From the NCBI RefSeq assembly GCF_009455635.1, contig NZ_QPER01000001.1, positions 2,108,001 through 2,172,000 on the forward strand: 64,000 bases of DNA. Reading direction: 5' to 3'. A program made the translations under genes and the position numbers. Positions within the stretch are counted from its first letter, which is position 1; each line of letters begins with the position of its first letter. The stretch comes from Paraburkholderia agricolaris (GTDB lineage Bacteria > Pseudomonadota > Gammaproteobacteria > Burkholderiales > Burkholderiaceae). Of this stretch, positions 25,391 to 34,308 are shown piece by piece. Under the pieces are notes generated by a model. The model was not told where the DNA came from, ran no database searches, and was given only the letters and a program-made list of their open reading frames with translations.

Positions 25391-26271
25391 ATCCCGGCCA
25401 GGTGCCGCACCAGCGCTTTTTCCGGCCGTTTCAGCGCATTCAGGTCGCGCATGCAAATCAGCAACTGGCGTGTGGCCCAACTGTCCGTCAGTTCGATCGT
25501 GCGAATACCCGGCGTGCCGCGATAGCGCTTCGCGGCGGTGGCCGGCACGATGGCGATGCCCGCGCCCTGTTCGACCATGCAGCAGACGCTTTCGAAGGTT
25601 CGCATGTGAGCGCGAACGCTGAGCGGTTGCCCGGCAAGCAGCGAACGTTCGCCAAGGTACACGTGCAACGCGCTGCTCGTGCTCAAGCCAATGAATTCAC
25701 GCTCGGCCACTTCTGCGAGCGTCACGCGGCGGCGTGCGCCCAGCGGGTCGTCACGGCTGGTGATCAGCACGAGTTTGTCGATGGCGAAGGGCAGCGTCTG
25801 CAATGTGCCATGCTCGACGGCATCCGAGATGATGCCGATTTCCGCCGCGCCGGCCAGCACCGCCTTGATGGTTTCGCTACTTTGCCGCTCCTTCAGATCG
25901 ATCTGTACGTTGGGGTGATCGCGTAGGAACAGGCCGACCGCGGACGGCAAGAACTCGGTGATCGCGGCAGTATTGGTCCACAAGCGGATGCAGGCTTTGC
26001 GCCCGGCCTGATGTTCACCGAGCTCGCCCTCCATCCGGTCGATCTGGCCGAGCACGAGCCGTGCATGATGCGCGAGCGTATCGCCGGTTGCCGTCGACTC
26101 TACGCCGCGCCGGCCGCGCTCCAGCAACGGCACGCCCAGGGCTTCTTCCATACCGCGCAAACGTGCGCTGGCCGAAGGCAGCGACATGTTCGCGCGGGCC
26201 GCGCCATGCGTGATGCTGCCGGTTTCGAGAATGTGGAGAAAAAGGCGGAGGTCGATCAGGTCGAAGCGCAT
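25381..26271 (-). CDS. LysR-family regulator
   Basis: 296 residues, MRFDLIDLRLFLHILETGSITHGAARANMSLPSASARLRGMEEALG at the HTH, then a standard substrate-binding domain. It is divergent from the TauE-type exporter at 26443 and upstream of iacF on the same strand, 206 bp away. The divergent exporter is the more likely target. Confidence 0.88.
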   Translation of the reverse strand: MRFDLIDLRLFLHILETGSITHGAARANMSLPSASARLRGMEEALGVPLLERGRRGVESTATGDTLAHHARLVLGQIDRMEGELGEHQAGRKACIRLWTNTAAITEFLPSAVGLFLRDHPNVQIDLKERQSSETIKAVLAGAAEIGIISDAVEHGTLQTLPFAIDKLVLITSRDDPLGARRRVTLAEVAEREFIGLSTSSALHVYLGERSLLAGQPLSVRAHMRTFESVCCMVEQGAGIAIVPATAAKRYRGTPGIRTIELTDSWATRQLLICMRDLNALKRPEKALVRHLAGMWE

Positions 26272-26442
26272 GGGGTGAGATTGGATCGGGTGTTGTTATC
26301 GTGGCTGGGTTTGAGTTTGAACTTGAGTCTCAGCCTAAGCTTCAGCCTTAGTTATAGCCTAAGTCACAGTACGTATCTTACGCATTGTGAGCAGCGCCGC
26401 GGCAACCGAAAATCCGGACATGACATTCATAACAACGTCCCG
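26272..26442. other. Intergenic region with short AGCCTAAG-type repeats
   Basis: Between the divergent LysR and TauE genes, around 26328-26365, are three close copies of AGCCTAAG/AGCCTTAG and a CTAAG...CTTAG inverted repeat. No gene is seen; presumably the divergent control region. Confidence 0.35.
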
Positions 26443-27192
26443 ATGATCTCTTCCTTTGCTATGCGCGCGAGTGTAGTTGCCGCGACCTTTGTGGTGGCCG
26501 GCTTCGTCAAGGGCGTGACCGGCATGGGCCTGCCGACTGTCGCGATGGGCGTGCTCGGCACGCTGATGCTGCCGGCGCAGGCTGCCGCGATGCTGTTGCT
26601 GCCGTCGTTCGTGACGAACGTCTGGCAACTGTTCGCGGGGCCCAGCGTGCAGGCCCTGATCAAGCGCCTGTGGCTGATGATGGCGGGCATTGTCGTGGGT
26701 ACGCTTGCTGCAGCGCCGTTCATTGCCGGCGGCGGTGGTGCATGGGCCGTGGCCGGCTTGGGCGCAGCGTTGACGCTCTACGCCGCGGCCGGGTTGCTGG
26801 CGTGGCGCTTCTCGGTGCCGGCGCGGCACGAGCGCTGGTTGTCGCCCGCTGTCGGCGTGGTCACCGGGGCGATCACGGGAGGCACGGGCGTATTCGTCGT
26901 GCCGGCGGTGCCTTACCTTCAGGGGCTGACGTTAAAGAAAGAGGATCTGGTTCAGGCGCTCGGCCTGTCCTTCACCGTGTCCACCATCGCGCTCGCCATC
27001 GGGCTCGCACGCGAGCATGCATTTGCGATCGACGAGCTGGGCGAATCGCTGTGCGCCGTGGTGCCGGCACTGCTGGGAATGTGGATCGGGCAGCGGGTGC
27101 GTGGGCACATTAGTCCGGCGACTTTCCGGCGCTGGTTCTTCATTTGCCTGCTCGGTTTGGGCATTCAACTGTTGGTGCGCGCATTCATTTGA
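26443..27192 (+). CDS. TauE/SafE-family membrane transporter
   Basis: 249 residues, eight hydrophobic segments, with the duplicated family motif GFVKGVTGMGLPTVAMGVLG in the first half and VVTGAITGGTGVFVVPAVPYLQ in the second. Family members export sulfite, sulfoacetate or related anions, or import small acids. The ATG at 26443 is preferred because residues upstream in the same frame are antisense noise over the LysR gene. A short ORF follows at 27231. Confidence 0.88.
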   Translation: MISSFAMRASVVAATFVVAGFVKGVTGMGLPTVAMGVLGTLMLPAQAAAMLLLPSFVTNVWQLFAGPSVQALIKRLWLMMAGIVVGTLAAAPFIAGGGGAWAVAGLGAALTLYAAAGLLAWRFSVPARHERWLSPAVGVVTGAITGGTGVFVVPAVPYLQGLTLKKEDLVQALGLSFTVSTIALAIGLAREHAFAIDELGESLCAVVPALLGMWIGQRVRGHISPATFRRWFFICLLGLGIQLLVRAFI

Positions 27193-27230
27193 TCCGGACG
27201 TGGCGACGGTGAACCAGGGAGGGATGCATC

Positions 27231-27374
27231 ATGTGGCCGACTATTCTGGATACGCTGGGCGCTTTGGCCGTGCTGGCCAGTGTGGCCGCGCAGATCGCGT
27301 TCATCCGCAAAACGCGGCAAGCGGCGAGCCGTGAGGCTCGTCCCCAGTCAACGCGGCGCAAGCCGCTCAGGTAG
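27231..27374 (+). CDS. Putative small membrane protein, 47 residues
   Basis: MWPTILDTLGALAVLASVAA continues as a single hydrophobic helix, then a strongly basic tail (IRKTRQAASREARPQS...RRKPLR). GGGAGGG lies 7 bp before the ATG. It sits 38 bp after the TauE gene on the same strand and overlaps the 3' end of the convergent LysR gene by 27 bp. It could be a translated partner of the exporter or chance; no family is recognised. Confidence 0.4.
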   Translation: MWPTILDTLGALAVLASVAAQIAFIRKTRQAASREARPQSTRRKPLR

Positions 27375-28316
27375 CGCGTAGCGTTGCATCGTGCGCTCCA
27401 TGCCGTCGAGAAAGGCCTGCTCGGCGGCGTTCATCTTGCGCGCGCGCAGCCATAGCAGATCGATATCGACGTCGACCAATCCCTCTTCGGGCGGCAGACG
27501 CCACAGGCGTTGTTGCGCGAGATCGTCGCGCACGATGTGCTCGGGCAGGCAGCCGATGCCGTATCCGGCGAAGATCAGCCGACGCACTTCGTCGAGGCTC
27601 GGAGAGGCCGCCACGATGCGTCCGGTGAAGCCGCGCTGATCGCGGAACACCGTGAGCGGCGAGAGGCTGTCGCCGATCTGGTCGCTGGTGAACGACACGA
27701 AGTTTTCCGCCAGCAACTGATCGACCGACAGCGCATGCCGCCCGAACAGCCGATGATGCCGCCCGCAATAAAGCGCATAGCGTTGCCGCAGAAAGCAGCG
27801 CTGCTCGAGTTTGTCGACGGGCGTCCGGCATAGACCGAGACCGGCCGTGGCCGTTTTTTGCAGCAACGACGAGATGATGTCCGACGAGCGCATGACTTCG
27901 ATCTGCAAATCCACGCGCGGGTAGGTCTTGTGGAATTCCGCGAGGAATTCGTCGTAGACGCCGGAGTCGATCCGGCTCACCGTCAGAAGCCGGATCGACC
28001 CGGTGATGTCGTCGCTGCGATCGTCGAGTTCGGTTTCGAGCCGCGACATGTGGCCGTAAATATCGCTGGCGATCCGGTACACCTCCTCGCCGGCGCGGGT
28101 CGGTTCGAAGTGCGGGCCGCGGCGCTGGATCAGGTTGCGCCCAAGCGTATCTTCGAGCCGTTTGAGCGCCTGGCTGACCGCGGGCTGGGTCAGATGCAAG
28201 CGGGCTGCGGCACGGCTGACGCTGCGCTCCTGCATGATCACGAGGAACGTGCGCAGCAGGTTCCAGTCGAGCCGGTCATTCAAAAAGCGCGTGACGTCCG
28301 CGCGCAACTGAGTCAT
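27348..28316 (-). CDS. LysR-family regulator
   Basis: 322 residues from ATG 28316, which has GGAGGAG upstream; further upstream in-frame starts reach across the divergent promoter and into the next gene. HTH: WNLLRTFLVIMQERSVSRAAARLHLTQPAVSQALKRLE. It is divergent from the MHS transporter at 28447. The AT-rich 130-bp gap holds both promoters. Confidence 0.88.
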   Translation of the reverse strand: MTQLRADVTRFLNDRLDWNLLRTFLVIMQERSVSRAAARLHLTQPAVSQALKRLEDTLGRNLIQRRGPHFEPTRAGEEVYRIASDIYGHMSRLETELDDRSDDITGSIRLLTVSRIDSGVYDEFLAEFHKTYPRVDLQIEVMRSSDIISSLLQKTATAGLGLCRTPVDKLEQRCFLRQRYALYCGRHHRLFGRHALSVDQLLAENFVSFTSDQIGDSLSPLTVFRDQRGFTGRIVAASPSLDEVRRLIFAGYGIGCLPEHIVRDDLAQQRLWRLPPEEGLVDVDIDLLWLRARKMNAAEQAFLDGMERTMQRYALPERLAPR

Positions 28317-28446
28317 AAAATCTCCTCCGGCATTAGCTGAATTTATAGTTGAGATAATAAGCCGAAATTTGACTAATGTTTTATGGCTAGCGATAAAACC
28401 CCTCGTAAGATGCCCTGATGTCAGGCATCGCGACTGAGGAGCCGCC

Positions 28447-29757
28447 ATGAACGCTTCACCCCCCGCCACCCGCCAGCCCGTGCGCGCGGCAACCGCCGCT
28501 TTCATCGGCACGATGATCGAGTGGTATGACTTCTACATCTACGCCACGGCCGCCGCGCTGGTGTTCGGCGAGTTGTACTTCCCCTCGCACGATCCGTTTG
28601 TCAGCACGATGGCGTCGTTTGCGACCTTTGCGGTCGGCTTCTTTGCACGGCCGCTGGGCGGTGTGATCTTCGGCCACCTGGGCGATCGCATCGGCCGCAA
28701 GAAGGCGCTGATGACCACGCTGATGATGATGGGTGTCGCCACCGTGTGCGTCGGCTTGCTGCCGGCTTATGCGAAGGTCGGTGTGCTCGCGCCCGTGCTG
28801 CTGGTGCTGCTGCGCGTGGTGCAAGGTATCGCCGTGGGCGGCGAGTGGGGCGGCGCTGTGCTGATGGCCGGTGAACATGCACCGCAAGGGCGGCGCACCT
28901 TCTTCGCTTCGTTCGCGCAACTGGGCAGCCCGGCCGGATTGATTCTCTCGTTGATCGCCTTTCGCGCCGTGACGTCGATGCCGCACGACGACTTCATCGC
29001 CTATGGCTGGCGGCTGCCGTTTCTGGCGAGCGCGGTGTTGCTCGCGGTCGGCATCTTTATCCGTATGGGGGTGAACGAGTCGCCGGAATTCCAGCGCGAG
29101 AAAGACGCGAAGCGCACCGTCGAGTTGCCGATTGCCGAAGTGTTCCGTTCTTCCGGCGCGCTCGTTGCGCTGTGCATTGGCGCGAACACGATCGGTATTG
29201 CGGGCGTGTACTTCACCAACACGTTCATGATTTCGTACACCACGCAAAACATCGGCGTGTCGAAATTGCTGATTCTCGATTGCCTGTTCGCGGTCGCCAT
29301 CATCCAGTTTCTGGCACAACCACTCGCCGCGTGGCTCGCGGAAAAGTTCGGCGGGGCGCGTTTCCTGAAGTTGGCCGCGTTTGCCGCGATGCTGTCGCCG
29401 TATCCGATGTTCACGCTCGTGCAGAGCGGCAGCCGGCTCTCGATGATTGTCGGCATCGCGCTGGCGGTGGTGTGCATGGCGAGCTTCTATTCGGTGATCG
29501 CAGGTTTTGTCAGCGGCGTGTTTCCGGTGCGCGTGCGTTACTCCGCAATTTCGCTTTCATACCAGGTGTGCGGCGCGATTGCCGGTGGCCTGACGCCGCT
29601 GGCGGGAACATGGCTCGCCCATAAATTCGCCGGACAATGGTGGCCGCTCGCGGTGTTTTACACCTGCCTCGCGGGCATCTCGTTGTCGTGCATCGTCGCA
29701 CTGGATGCGCTGAAACACCGTCGTGCCGATGCACCCGAAGCGCTGCCGGCACGCTGA
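28447..29757 (+). CDS. MHS-family MFS transporter
   Basis: 436 residues; FIGTMIEWYDFYIYATAAALVFGELYFP, RPLGGVIFGHLGDRIGRKKAL and GIAVGGEWGGAVL are diagnostic of the MHS family of proton-coupled organic-acid importers. It is divergent from a LysR gene and followed 80 bp later by an HDAC-like amidohydrolase, probably in one operon. Confidence 0.88.
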   Translation: MNASPPATRQPVRAATAAFIGTMIEWYDFYIYATAAALVFGELYFPSHDPFVSTMASFATFAVGFFARPLGGVIFGHLGDRIGRKKALMTTLMMMGVATVCVGLLPAYAKVGVLAPVLLVLLRVVQGIAVGGEWGGAVLMAGEHAPQGRRTFFASFAQLGSPAGLILSLIAFRAVTSMPHDDFIAYGWRLPFLASAVLLAVGIFIRMGVNESPEFQREKDAKRTVELPIAEVFRSSGALVALCIGANTIGIAGVYFTNTFMISYTTQNIGVSKLLILDCLFAVAIIQFLAQPLAAWLAEKFGGARFLKLAAFAAMLSPYPMFTLVQSGSRLSMIVGIALAVVCMASFYSVIAGFVSGVFPVRVRYSAISLSYQVCGAIAGGLTPLAGTWLAHKFAGQWWPLAVFYTCLAGISLSCIVALDALKHRRADAPEALPAR

Positions 29758-29837
29758 ATCACCGTGAAATCAAAGCGCTTGCCGGCGCGTGCGACGATCG
29801 CCGCACCGGCTTGCGTCTGAAGCCAAGGACCTGGACC

Positions 29838-30860
29838 ATGCAGACTTTTTTTCATCCGGCGCAGTTGAAGCACCATCCGCGCAGCTATCTGTCGCGCGGT
29901 CAGATGCGCACGCCGCAGGAAGTGCCCGAACGTGCGTTGCGACTCGCCGAAGCGGTGAAGAAGCTCGGCTTCGACGTGCGCGAGCCGGCGGATTTCGGCG
30001 CTGCGCCGCTCGCCGCGGTGCACGGGATGAACTACCTGCGCTTTCTCGAAGAAGCGCACCGCGAGTGGAAGAAGATTCCCGCGGAATGGGGCGACGAGGT
30101 GATGTCGAACGTGTACATCCGCGAGAATAATCCCTTGCGCGGCGTGCTCGCGCAAGCGGCCCGCTATCTCGCCGACGGCAGTTGCCCGATCGGTGCGGAT
30201 ACTTACGAATCGGCCTACTGGTCCGCACAAAGCGCGCTGGCCGGCGCGCAGGCGATTCTCGACGGCGCGGGTGAGGCCTATGCGTTATGCCGCCCGCCGG
30301 GCCATCATGCGCGCGCCGAAGCGGCAGGCGGTTTCTGCTATCTGAACAACGCCGCCGTTGCAGCGCAAGCGCTGCGGCAAAAGTATCGGCGCGTGGCGAT
30401 TCTCGATACGGACATGCATCACGGCCAGGGCATTCAGGAGATCTTCTACGGCCGCGACGACGTGCTGTACGTGTCGATCCACGGCGACCCGACGAATTTC
30501 TATCCCGTGGTGGCGGGTTTCGAAGACGAGCGCGGTACGGAACGAGGCGAGGGCTACAACGTCAATCTGCCGATGCCGCACGGTTCGTCGGAAGCGGTGT
30601 TCTTCGAGCAACTCGACGCCGCGCTGCGGGTAGTCAGCCGCTTTCAGCCGGACGTGCTGGTCGTGGCATTGGGCTTCGACATCTATAAAGACGATCCGCA
30701 AGCGATGGTTGCGGTGACGACCGAGGGTTTCGGCGAACTCGGCGGCCGGCTCGGCGCGCTGAAACTGCCGACGCTGATCGTGCAGGAAGGCGGATATCAC
30801 GTCGAGACGCTCGAGGCGAACGCGCAATCATTCTTCGGTGGCTTTACGTCGAAGCGGTGA
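29838..30860 (+). CDS. Histone-deacetylase-like amidohydrolase (acetylpolyamine type)
   Basis: 340 residues of the zinc-dependent HDAC/AcuC/AphA superfamily. Tandem catalytic His in CRPPGHHARAEAAGGFCYLNNAAVAA, metal ligands in ILDTDMHHGQG, and LIVQEGGYHVETL near the C-terminus. Length and insertion pattern resemble bacterial acetylpolyamine amidohydrolases, which release acetate from acetylputrescine and similar amides. Its place after an MHS transporter suggests uptake and deacylation of an exogenous acyl-amine. Confidence 0.85.
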   Translation: MQTFFHPAQLKHHPRSYLSRGQMRTPQEVPERALRLAEAVKKLGFDVREPADFGAAPLAAVHGMNYLRFLEEAHREWKKIPAEWGDEVMSNVYIRENNPLRGVLAQAARYLADGSCPIGADTYESAYWSAQSALAGAQAILDGAGEAYALCRPPGHHARAEAAGGFCYLNNAAVAAQALRQKYRRVAILDTDMHHGQGIQEIFYGRDDVLYVSIHGDPTNFYPVVAGFEDERGTERGEGYNVNLPMPHGSSEAVFFEQLDAALRVVSRFQPDVLVVALGFDIYKDDPQAMVAVTTEGFGELGGRLGALKLPTLIVQEGGYHVETLEANAQSFFGGFTSKR

Positions 30861-31098
30861 AGTGAGCGGGCGGGGTCCGCTCGGTGTTCAGAACACGGGG
30901 CCGGAACCCTGCTGCCGGTTCGGATTGTTCGGCTCATCCGACGTATCTATTCGTCTTCAGCCGCTTTATCCCTTTGGCTTGTGTGCCTACATTGGCTTCA
31001 GTGACAGCGCCACTGCATTTTGCAGCTTCATCGACGCCAGCGCCGCGAATCTTCGCGACGTCGCGTCGGCGCGAACTCCATCCAAAGGACACACGATC
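30861..31098. other. Intergenic region, 238 bp
   Basis: It holds a 13-bp palindrome GTGTTC-A-GAACAC (30884-30896) and the AAAGGA ribosome site of the next gene. No gene or convincing terminator is seen. Confidence 0.4.
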
Positions 31099-31845
31099 AT
31101 GAGCAAGCTCACAGGTAAGGTTGCGGTTGTAACGGGCGCGTCGAAAGGCATCGGCGCCGCGATTGCGAAGGCATTGGCGGCGCAGGGCGCCTCGGTGGTG
31201 GTGAATTACGCGTCCAGCCAGGCGGGTGCGGACAAGGTGGTCGCCGCCATCACCGCGGCGGGCGGCAAGGCGGTGGCCGTGGCCGGCGACGTGTCCAAGG
31301 CAGCCGACGCGCAAGGCATCGTGGAAGCAGCGGTCGAAACGTACGGCCGCCTCGACATTCTCGTGAACAACTCCGGCGTGTATGAGATGGCGCTGATCGA
31401 GGAAATCACGGAAGCGCACTTCCATAAGCAGTTCGATGTGAACGTACTGGGTCTGCTGCTGGTCACGCAAGCGGCGGTGAAGCATCTGGGCGAGGGCGGC
31501 AGCATTGTGAATGTCAGTTCGGTCGTGAGCCGCATCACGCCGCCGGGCAGCGTGGTCTATACCGCCACCAAGGGCGCGGTGGACGCCATCACCGGCGTGC
31601 TCGCGCGTGAACTCGGCCCACGCAAGATTCGCGTCAACTCCGTGAATCCCGGCATGGTGGAAACGGAAGGCGCGCATAGCGCCGGCTTTATCGGCTCGGA
31701 CTTCGAGGCTTGGGCAGTCAGCACGACACCGCTTGGCCGAATCGGTCAGCCTGACGATATTGCGGACGTGGCTGTGTTCCTTTCCTCCGACGACTCGCGC
31801 TGGCTGACCGGCGAAAGCCTGATCGCAAGCGGCGGTTCGCGCTAA
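31099..31845 (+). CDS. Short-chain dehydrogenase/reductase
   Basis: 248 residues, classical SDR of the FabG-like group: VVTGASKGIGAAIAKAL, NNSG, catalytic S in NVSSVVSR, Y-x-x-x-K in VYTATKGAV, and a GG-S-R C-terminus. The start has an AAAGGA site. It stands alone, convergent with a LysR gene and separated by a strong hairpin. Substrate unknown. Confidence 0.88.
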   Translation: MSKLTGKVAVVTGASKGIGAAIAKALAAQGASVVVNYASSQAGADKVVAAITAAGGKAVAVAGDVSKAADAQGIVEAAVETYGRLDILVNNSGVYEMALIEEITEAHFHKQFDVNVLGLLLVTQAAVKHLGEGGSIVNVSSVVSRITPPGSVVYTATKGAVDAITGVLARELGPRKIRVNSVNPGMVETEGAHSAGFIGSDFEAWAVSTTPLGRIGQPDDIADVAVFLSSDDSRWLTGESLIASGGSR

Positions 31846-31852
31846 TGAGGGG

Positions 31853-31879
31853 GCCGCCGGATCATATCAATCCGGCGGC
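31853..31879. terminator. Terminator-like hairpin between convergent genes
   Basis: GCCGCCGGAT (31853-31862) pairs perfectly with ATCCGGCGGC (31870-31879) around a 7-base loop, in the 42-bp gap between the SDR and LysR 3' ends. The T-tract is poor on both sides. Confidence 0.6.
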
Positions 31880-31887
31880 TTACCGGT

Positions 31888-32766
31888 TTATTGCGCCGCC
31901 ACGGCGGCGCCTGTTAATTCCACCGCAAACAACGCGTCCAGCAGATTCGACCCCGGCCGCCCGGCGAGCCGCGTGAGCGATTCGGTCATTCGCACCTGGC
32001 AATCCTGGAGCGGAATCATCCTGATGCGCCGCGATTCGTTGAATTCGGCGCGCGCGATCACGCCCACCCCCACGCCTTGCGCGACCGCTTCTTCCAGCGC
32101 TTCGCGGCCGTCCACATACATCACCGGTTCGACCTGCAACGATCCGCGCACCAGTTCGATCTCCAGCAACTGCTGCGTGACCGATTGCGGCTCGCGAAAA
32201 ATCATCGGCTGTTGCACGAGTTCCGCGTAGCTCAGCCGGCGTTTCTTCGCCACCGGATAGCTGGCCGGCACCATTGCCACCAGCGGATCGCGCCGCAGCA
32301 CGCGCGACTCGAGCCGGCTATGCACCTGCGGCGCGGCGGTAATGGCGGCGTCGACCGCGCTCGACAACACGCGCTGCATGCAGTCCGCGGCATTGGCGAT
32401 CGAGAGCGTCACGACGATTCCCGGATGCAGCTTGCGAAACGCGCCGATCAGCGCGACCGCCAGGTCGGGTGCGTCCGCCGCCAGCGAGAGTGAACCGGAT
32501 TCGAGGCCGCCCGCCGATTCGAGTAGTTGCCGCGCTTCGCGCTCGCACCCGAGCATCTGCCGCGTGACGCTGAAAAGACGCAGGCCGAGTTCGGTGGTTT
32601 CGACGCCACGCGGGCCGCGCTCGAACAGTTTGACGCCGTAGTCCTGCTCGAGGCGCTTCACGTGATCCGATACCGCCGGCTGCGTGAGTGACAGCGCCTG
32701 CGCCGCTTTCGAAAACCCGCCATGTTCCGCGACCGCATGAAACGCCCGCAATTGCGCGTATTGCAC
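31888..32766 (-). CDS. LysR-family regulator, probable phnW regulator
   Basis: 292 residues, MQYAQLRAFHAVAEHGGFSKAAQALSLTQPAVSDHVKRLEQDYG at the HTH. It is divergent from phnW with a perfect N11 palindrome 26 bp from its start. LysR proteins are known partners of 2-aminoethylphosphonate degradation genes, so AEP-dependent activation of phnW is likely but inferred. Confidence 0.88.
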   Translation of the reverse strand: MQYAQLRAFHAVAEHGGFSKAAQALSLTQPAVSDHVKRLEQDYGVKLFERGPRGVETTELGLRLFSVTRQMLGCEREARQLLESAGGLESGSLSLAADAPDLAVALIGAFRKLHPGIVVTLSIANAADCMQRVLSSAVDAAITAAPQVHSRLESRVLRRDPLVAMVPASYPVAKKRRLSYAELVQQPMIFREPQSVTQQLLEIELVRGSLQVEPVMYVDGREALEEAVAQGVGVGVIARAEFNESRRIRMIPLQDCQVRMTESLTRLAGRPGSNLLDALFAVELTGAAVAAQ

Positions 32767-32792
32767 GTCTGCCTCGCCGGGATAAGTTTTTA

Positions 32793-32815
32793 CGATATCA
32801 ACATCAATTATATCG
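32793..32815. promoter_or_regulatory. LysR operator between the regulator and phnW
   Basis: CGATAT-N11-ATATCG, a perfect inverted repeat with the LTTR spacing. A further palindrome CGATATCG (32864-32871) overlaps the phnW ribosome-site region and could be a secondary site. Confidence 0.6.
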
Positions 32816-32883
32816 ATTTTACCAATGGGTGCGCTTTATGTACTGTGTCACGCATCGAAATAGCGATATCGGAGATTCCGAAC

Positions 32884-34113
32884 ATGGAAAGCGCGATCGA
32901 CAACTTACCGGCAGTGACCACCATGCCCTCAGCCGCAACCTGCGCCGCGCCGGCACTGGGCGAGCCGTATCTGCTGACGCCGGGACCGTTGACCACGGCG
33001 TTCTCGACCAAACAGGCCATGCTGCGCGACTGGGGCTCGTGGGACGGCGATTTCCGCGCCATGACCGCCGAACTGCGTCGCAGCCTGCTGGAGATTGCGG
33101 GCGACACCGCGGGCGAGTACGACTGTGTGCCGCTCCAGGGCAGCGGCAGTTACTGCGTCGAAGCGATGCTCGGCAGCCTGATTCCACGCGACGGCCACGC
33201 CCTCGTGCTGGCCAACGGTGCTTACGGCAAGCGCATTGCGACCACGCTGGGGTATCTCGGCCGTGCCTGCACGGTGCTCGACAAGGGCGACTATCTGCCG
33301 CCGCGCGGCGCTGAAGTCGAAAGCATGCTGGCCGCCGATCCGCGTATTACGCACGTGGTCGCGGTGCATTGTGAAACCAGCTCGGGCATTCTCAATCCGA
33401 TCGAAGAAATCGCCGCCGCCACCGCGAAGCAGGGCCGCAAGCTGCTTATCGATTCGATGAGCGCATTCGGCGCGGTGCCGCTCGACGTGAAGCGGATTGC
33501 GTGCGAGGCCTTCGTGTCGTCGGCGAACAAATGCATCGAAGGCGTGCCCGGTTTCGGTTTCGTGATCGCTCGCAAGCGCACGTTGCAGGAAGCGAAGGGC
33601 CGCAGTCATTCGCTCTCGCTCGACGTGTACGACCAGTGGGACGTGATGAACCGCACCGGCCAATGGCGCTTTACGCCGCCGACGCATACCGTGGCCGCGT
33701 TCATCGAGGCATTGCGTCTGCACAAGCTCGAAGGCGGCCAGGCCGGACGTCTCGCGCGTTATGCCAGCAACCGCGACGTGCTGGTCGCGGGCATGCGCGA
33801 ACTCGGTTTCGAACCGCTCCTGAACGCGCGCTGGCGCTCGCCGATCATCGTGACGTTTTTCTCGCCGGCGCATGCGTCGTTCAAATTCGAGCGCTTCTAT
33901 GAGTTGATGAAGGAGCAGGGTTTCATCATCTATCCGGGCAAGCTGACGGTGGTGGACAGCTTCCGCATCGGCTGCATCGGTCAGGTGGATGAGCGCGTGA
34001 TGCGCCGCGTGGTGCGGGCCTGCGCGCAGTCGTTGCAGGCGATGGGCGTCGATCACGCCGCGCCGCCGGCGATGGCGATCGAGGAGCGCAAGACGCTGGC
34101 CGAAGCGGCATGA
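32884..34113 (+). CDS. phnW: 2-Aminoethylphosphonate-pyruvate aminotransferase
   Basis: 409 residues. YLLTPGPLTTAFSTKQAMLRDWGSWDGDF is the PhnW N-terminal signature; the PLP-binding Lys is K216 in SSANKCIEGVPGFGF; the C-terminus shows FIIYPGKLTVVDSFRIGCIG. PhnW makes phosphonoacetaldehyde and alanine from AEP and pyruvate. It has a ~25-residue extra N-terminus before the conserved start. No phosphonatase (PhnX) or PhnY/PhnA follows here, so the next step must be encoded elsewhere. Confidence 0.92.
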   Translation: MESAIDNLPAVTTMPSAATCAAPALGEPYLLTPGPLTTAFSTKQAMLRDWGSWDGDFRAMTAELRRSLLEIAGDTAGEYDCVPLQGSGSYCVEAMLGSLIPRDGHALVLANGAYGKRIATTLGYLGRACTVLDKGDYLPPRGAEVESMLAADPRITHVVAVHCETSSGILNPIEEIAAATAKQGRKLLIDSMSAFGAVPLDVKRIACEAFVSSANKCIEGVPGFGFVIARKRTLQEAKGRSHSLSLDVYDQWDVMNRTGQWRFTPPTHTVAAFIEALRLHKLEGGQAGRLARYASNRDVLVAGMRELGFEPLLNARWRSPIIVTFFSPAHASFKFERFYELMKEQGFIIYPGKLTVVDSFRIGCIGQVDERVMRRVVRACAQSLQAMGVDHAAPPAMAIEERKTLAEAA

Positions 34114-34194
34114 AGGGTCTGGGCCGCGCGAGCGGCCTTGAGCTGCCACAGCGCGAGTTTTGTCGAGAGTAGTTTTTTTGCCGACTTTTCAAAG

Positions 34195-34224
34195 GCGTAC
34201 TGTTGCGAGACAGTACGCTTTTTT
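34195..34224 (+). terminator. Rho-independent terminator
   Basis: GCGTACTGT (34195-34203) pairs perfectly with ACAGTACGC (34210-34218) around TGCGAG and is followed by six T. It ends the phnW transcript, 80 bp after the stop codon. Confidence 0.85.
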
Positions 34225-34308
34225 GTTTTGGAAAGGGTCAGCGCGACCTGACCCAAACTGCCCAGGCTTTGCCAGGCTTCGCCCCAATCAATAACAACCC
34301 GGACCGAT

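Noticed and set aside
27017..27334. Alternative +1-frame ORF overlapping the TauE 3' end
   Set aside because: Mostly a shadow of TauE; its short downstream part has the ribosome site too close to its ATG, while the frame starting at 27231 has correct spacing.
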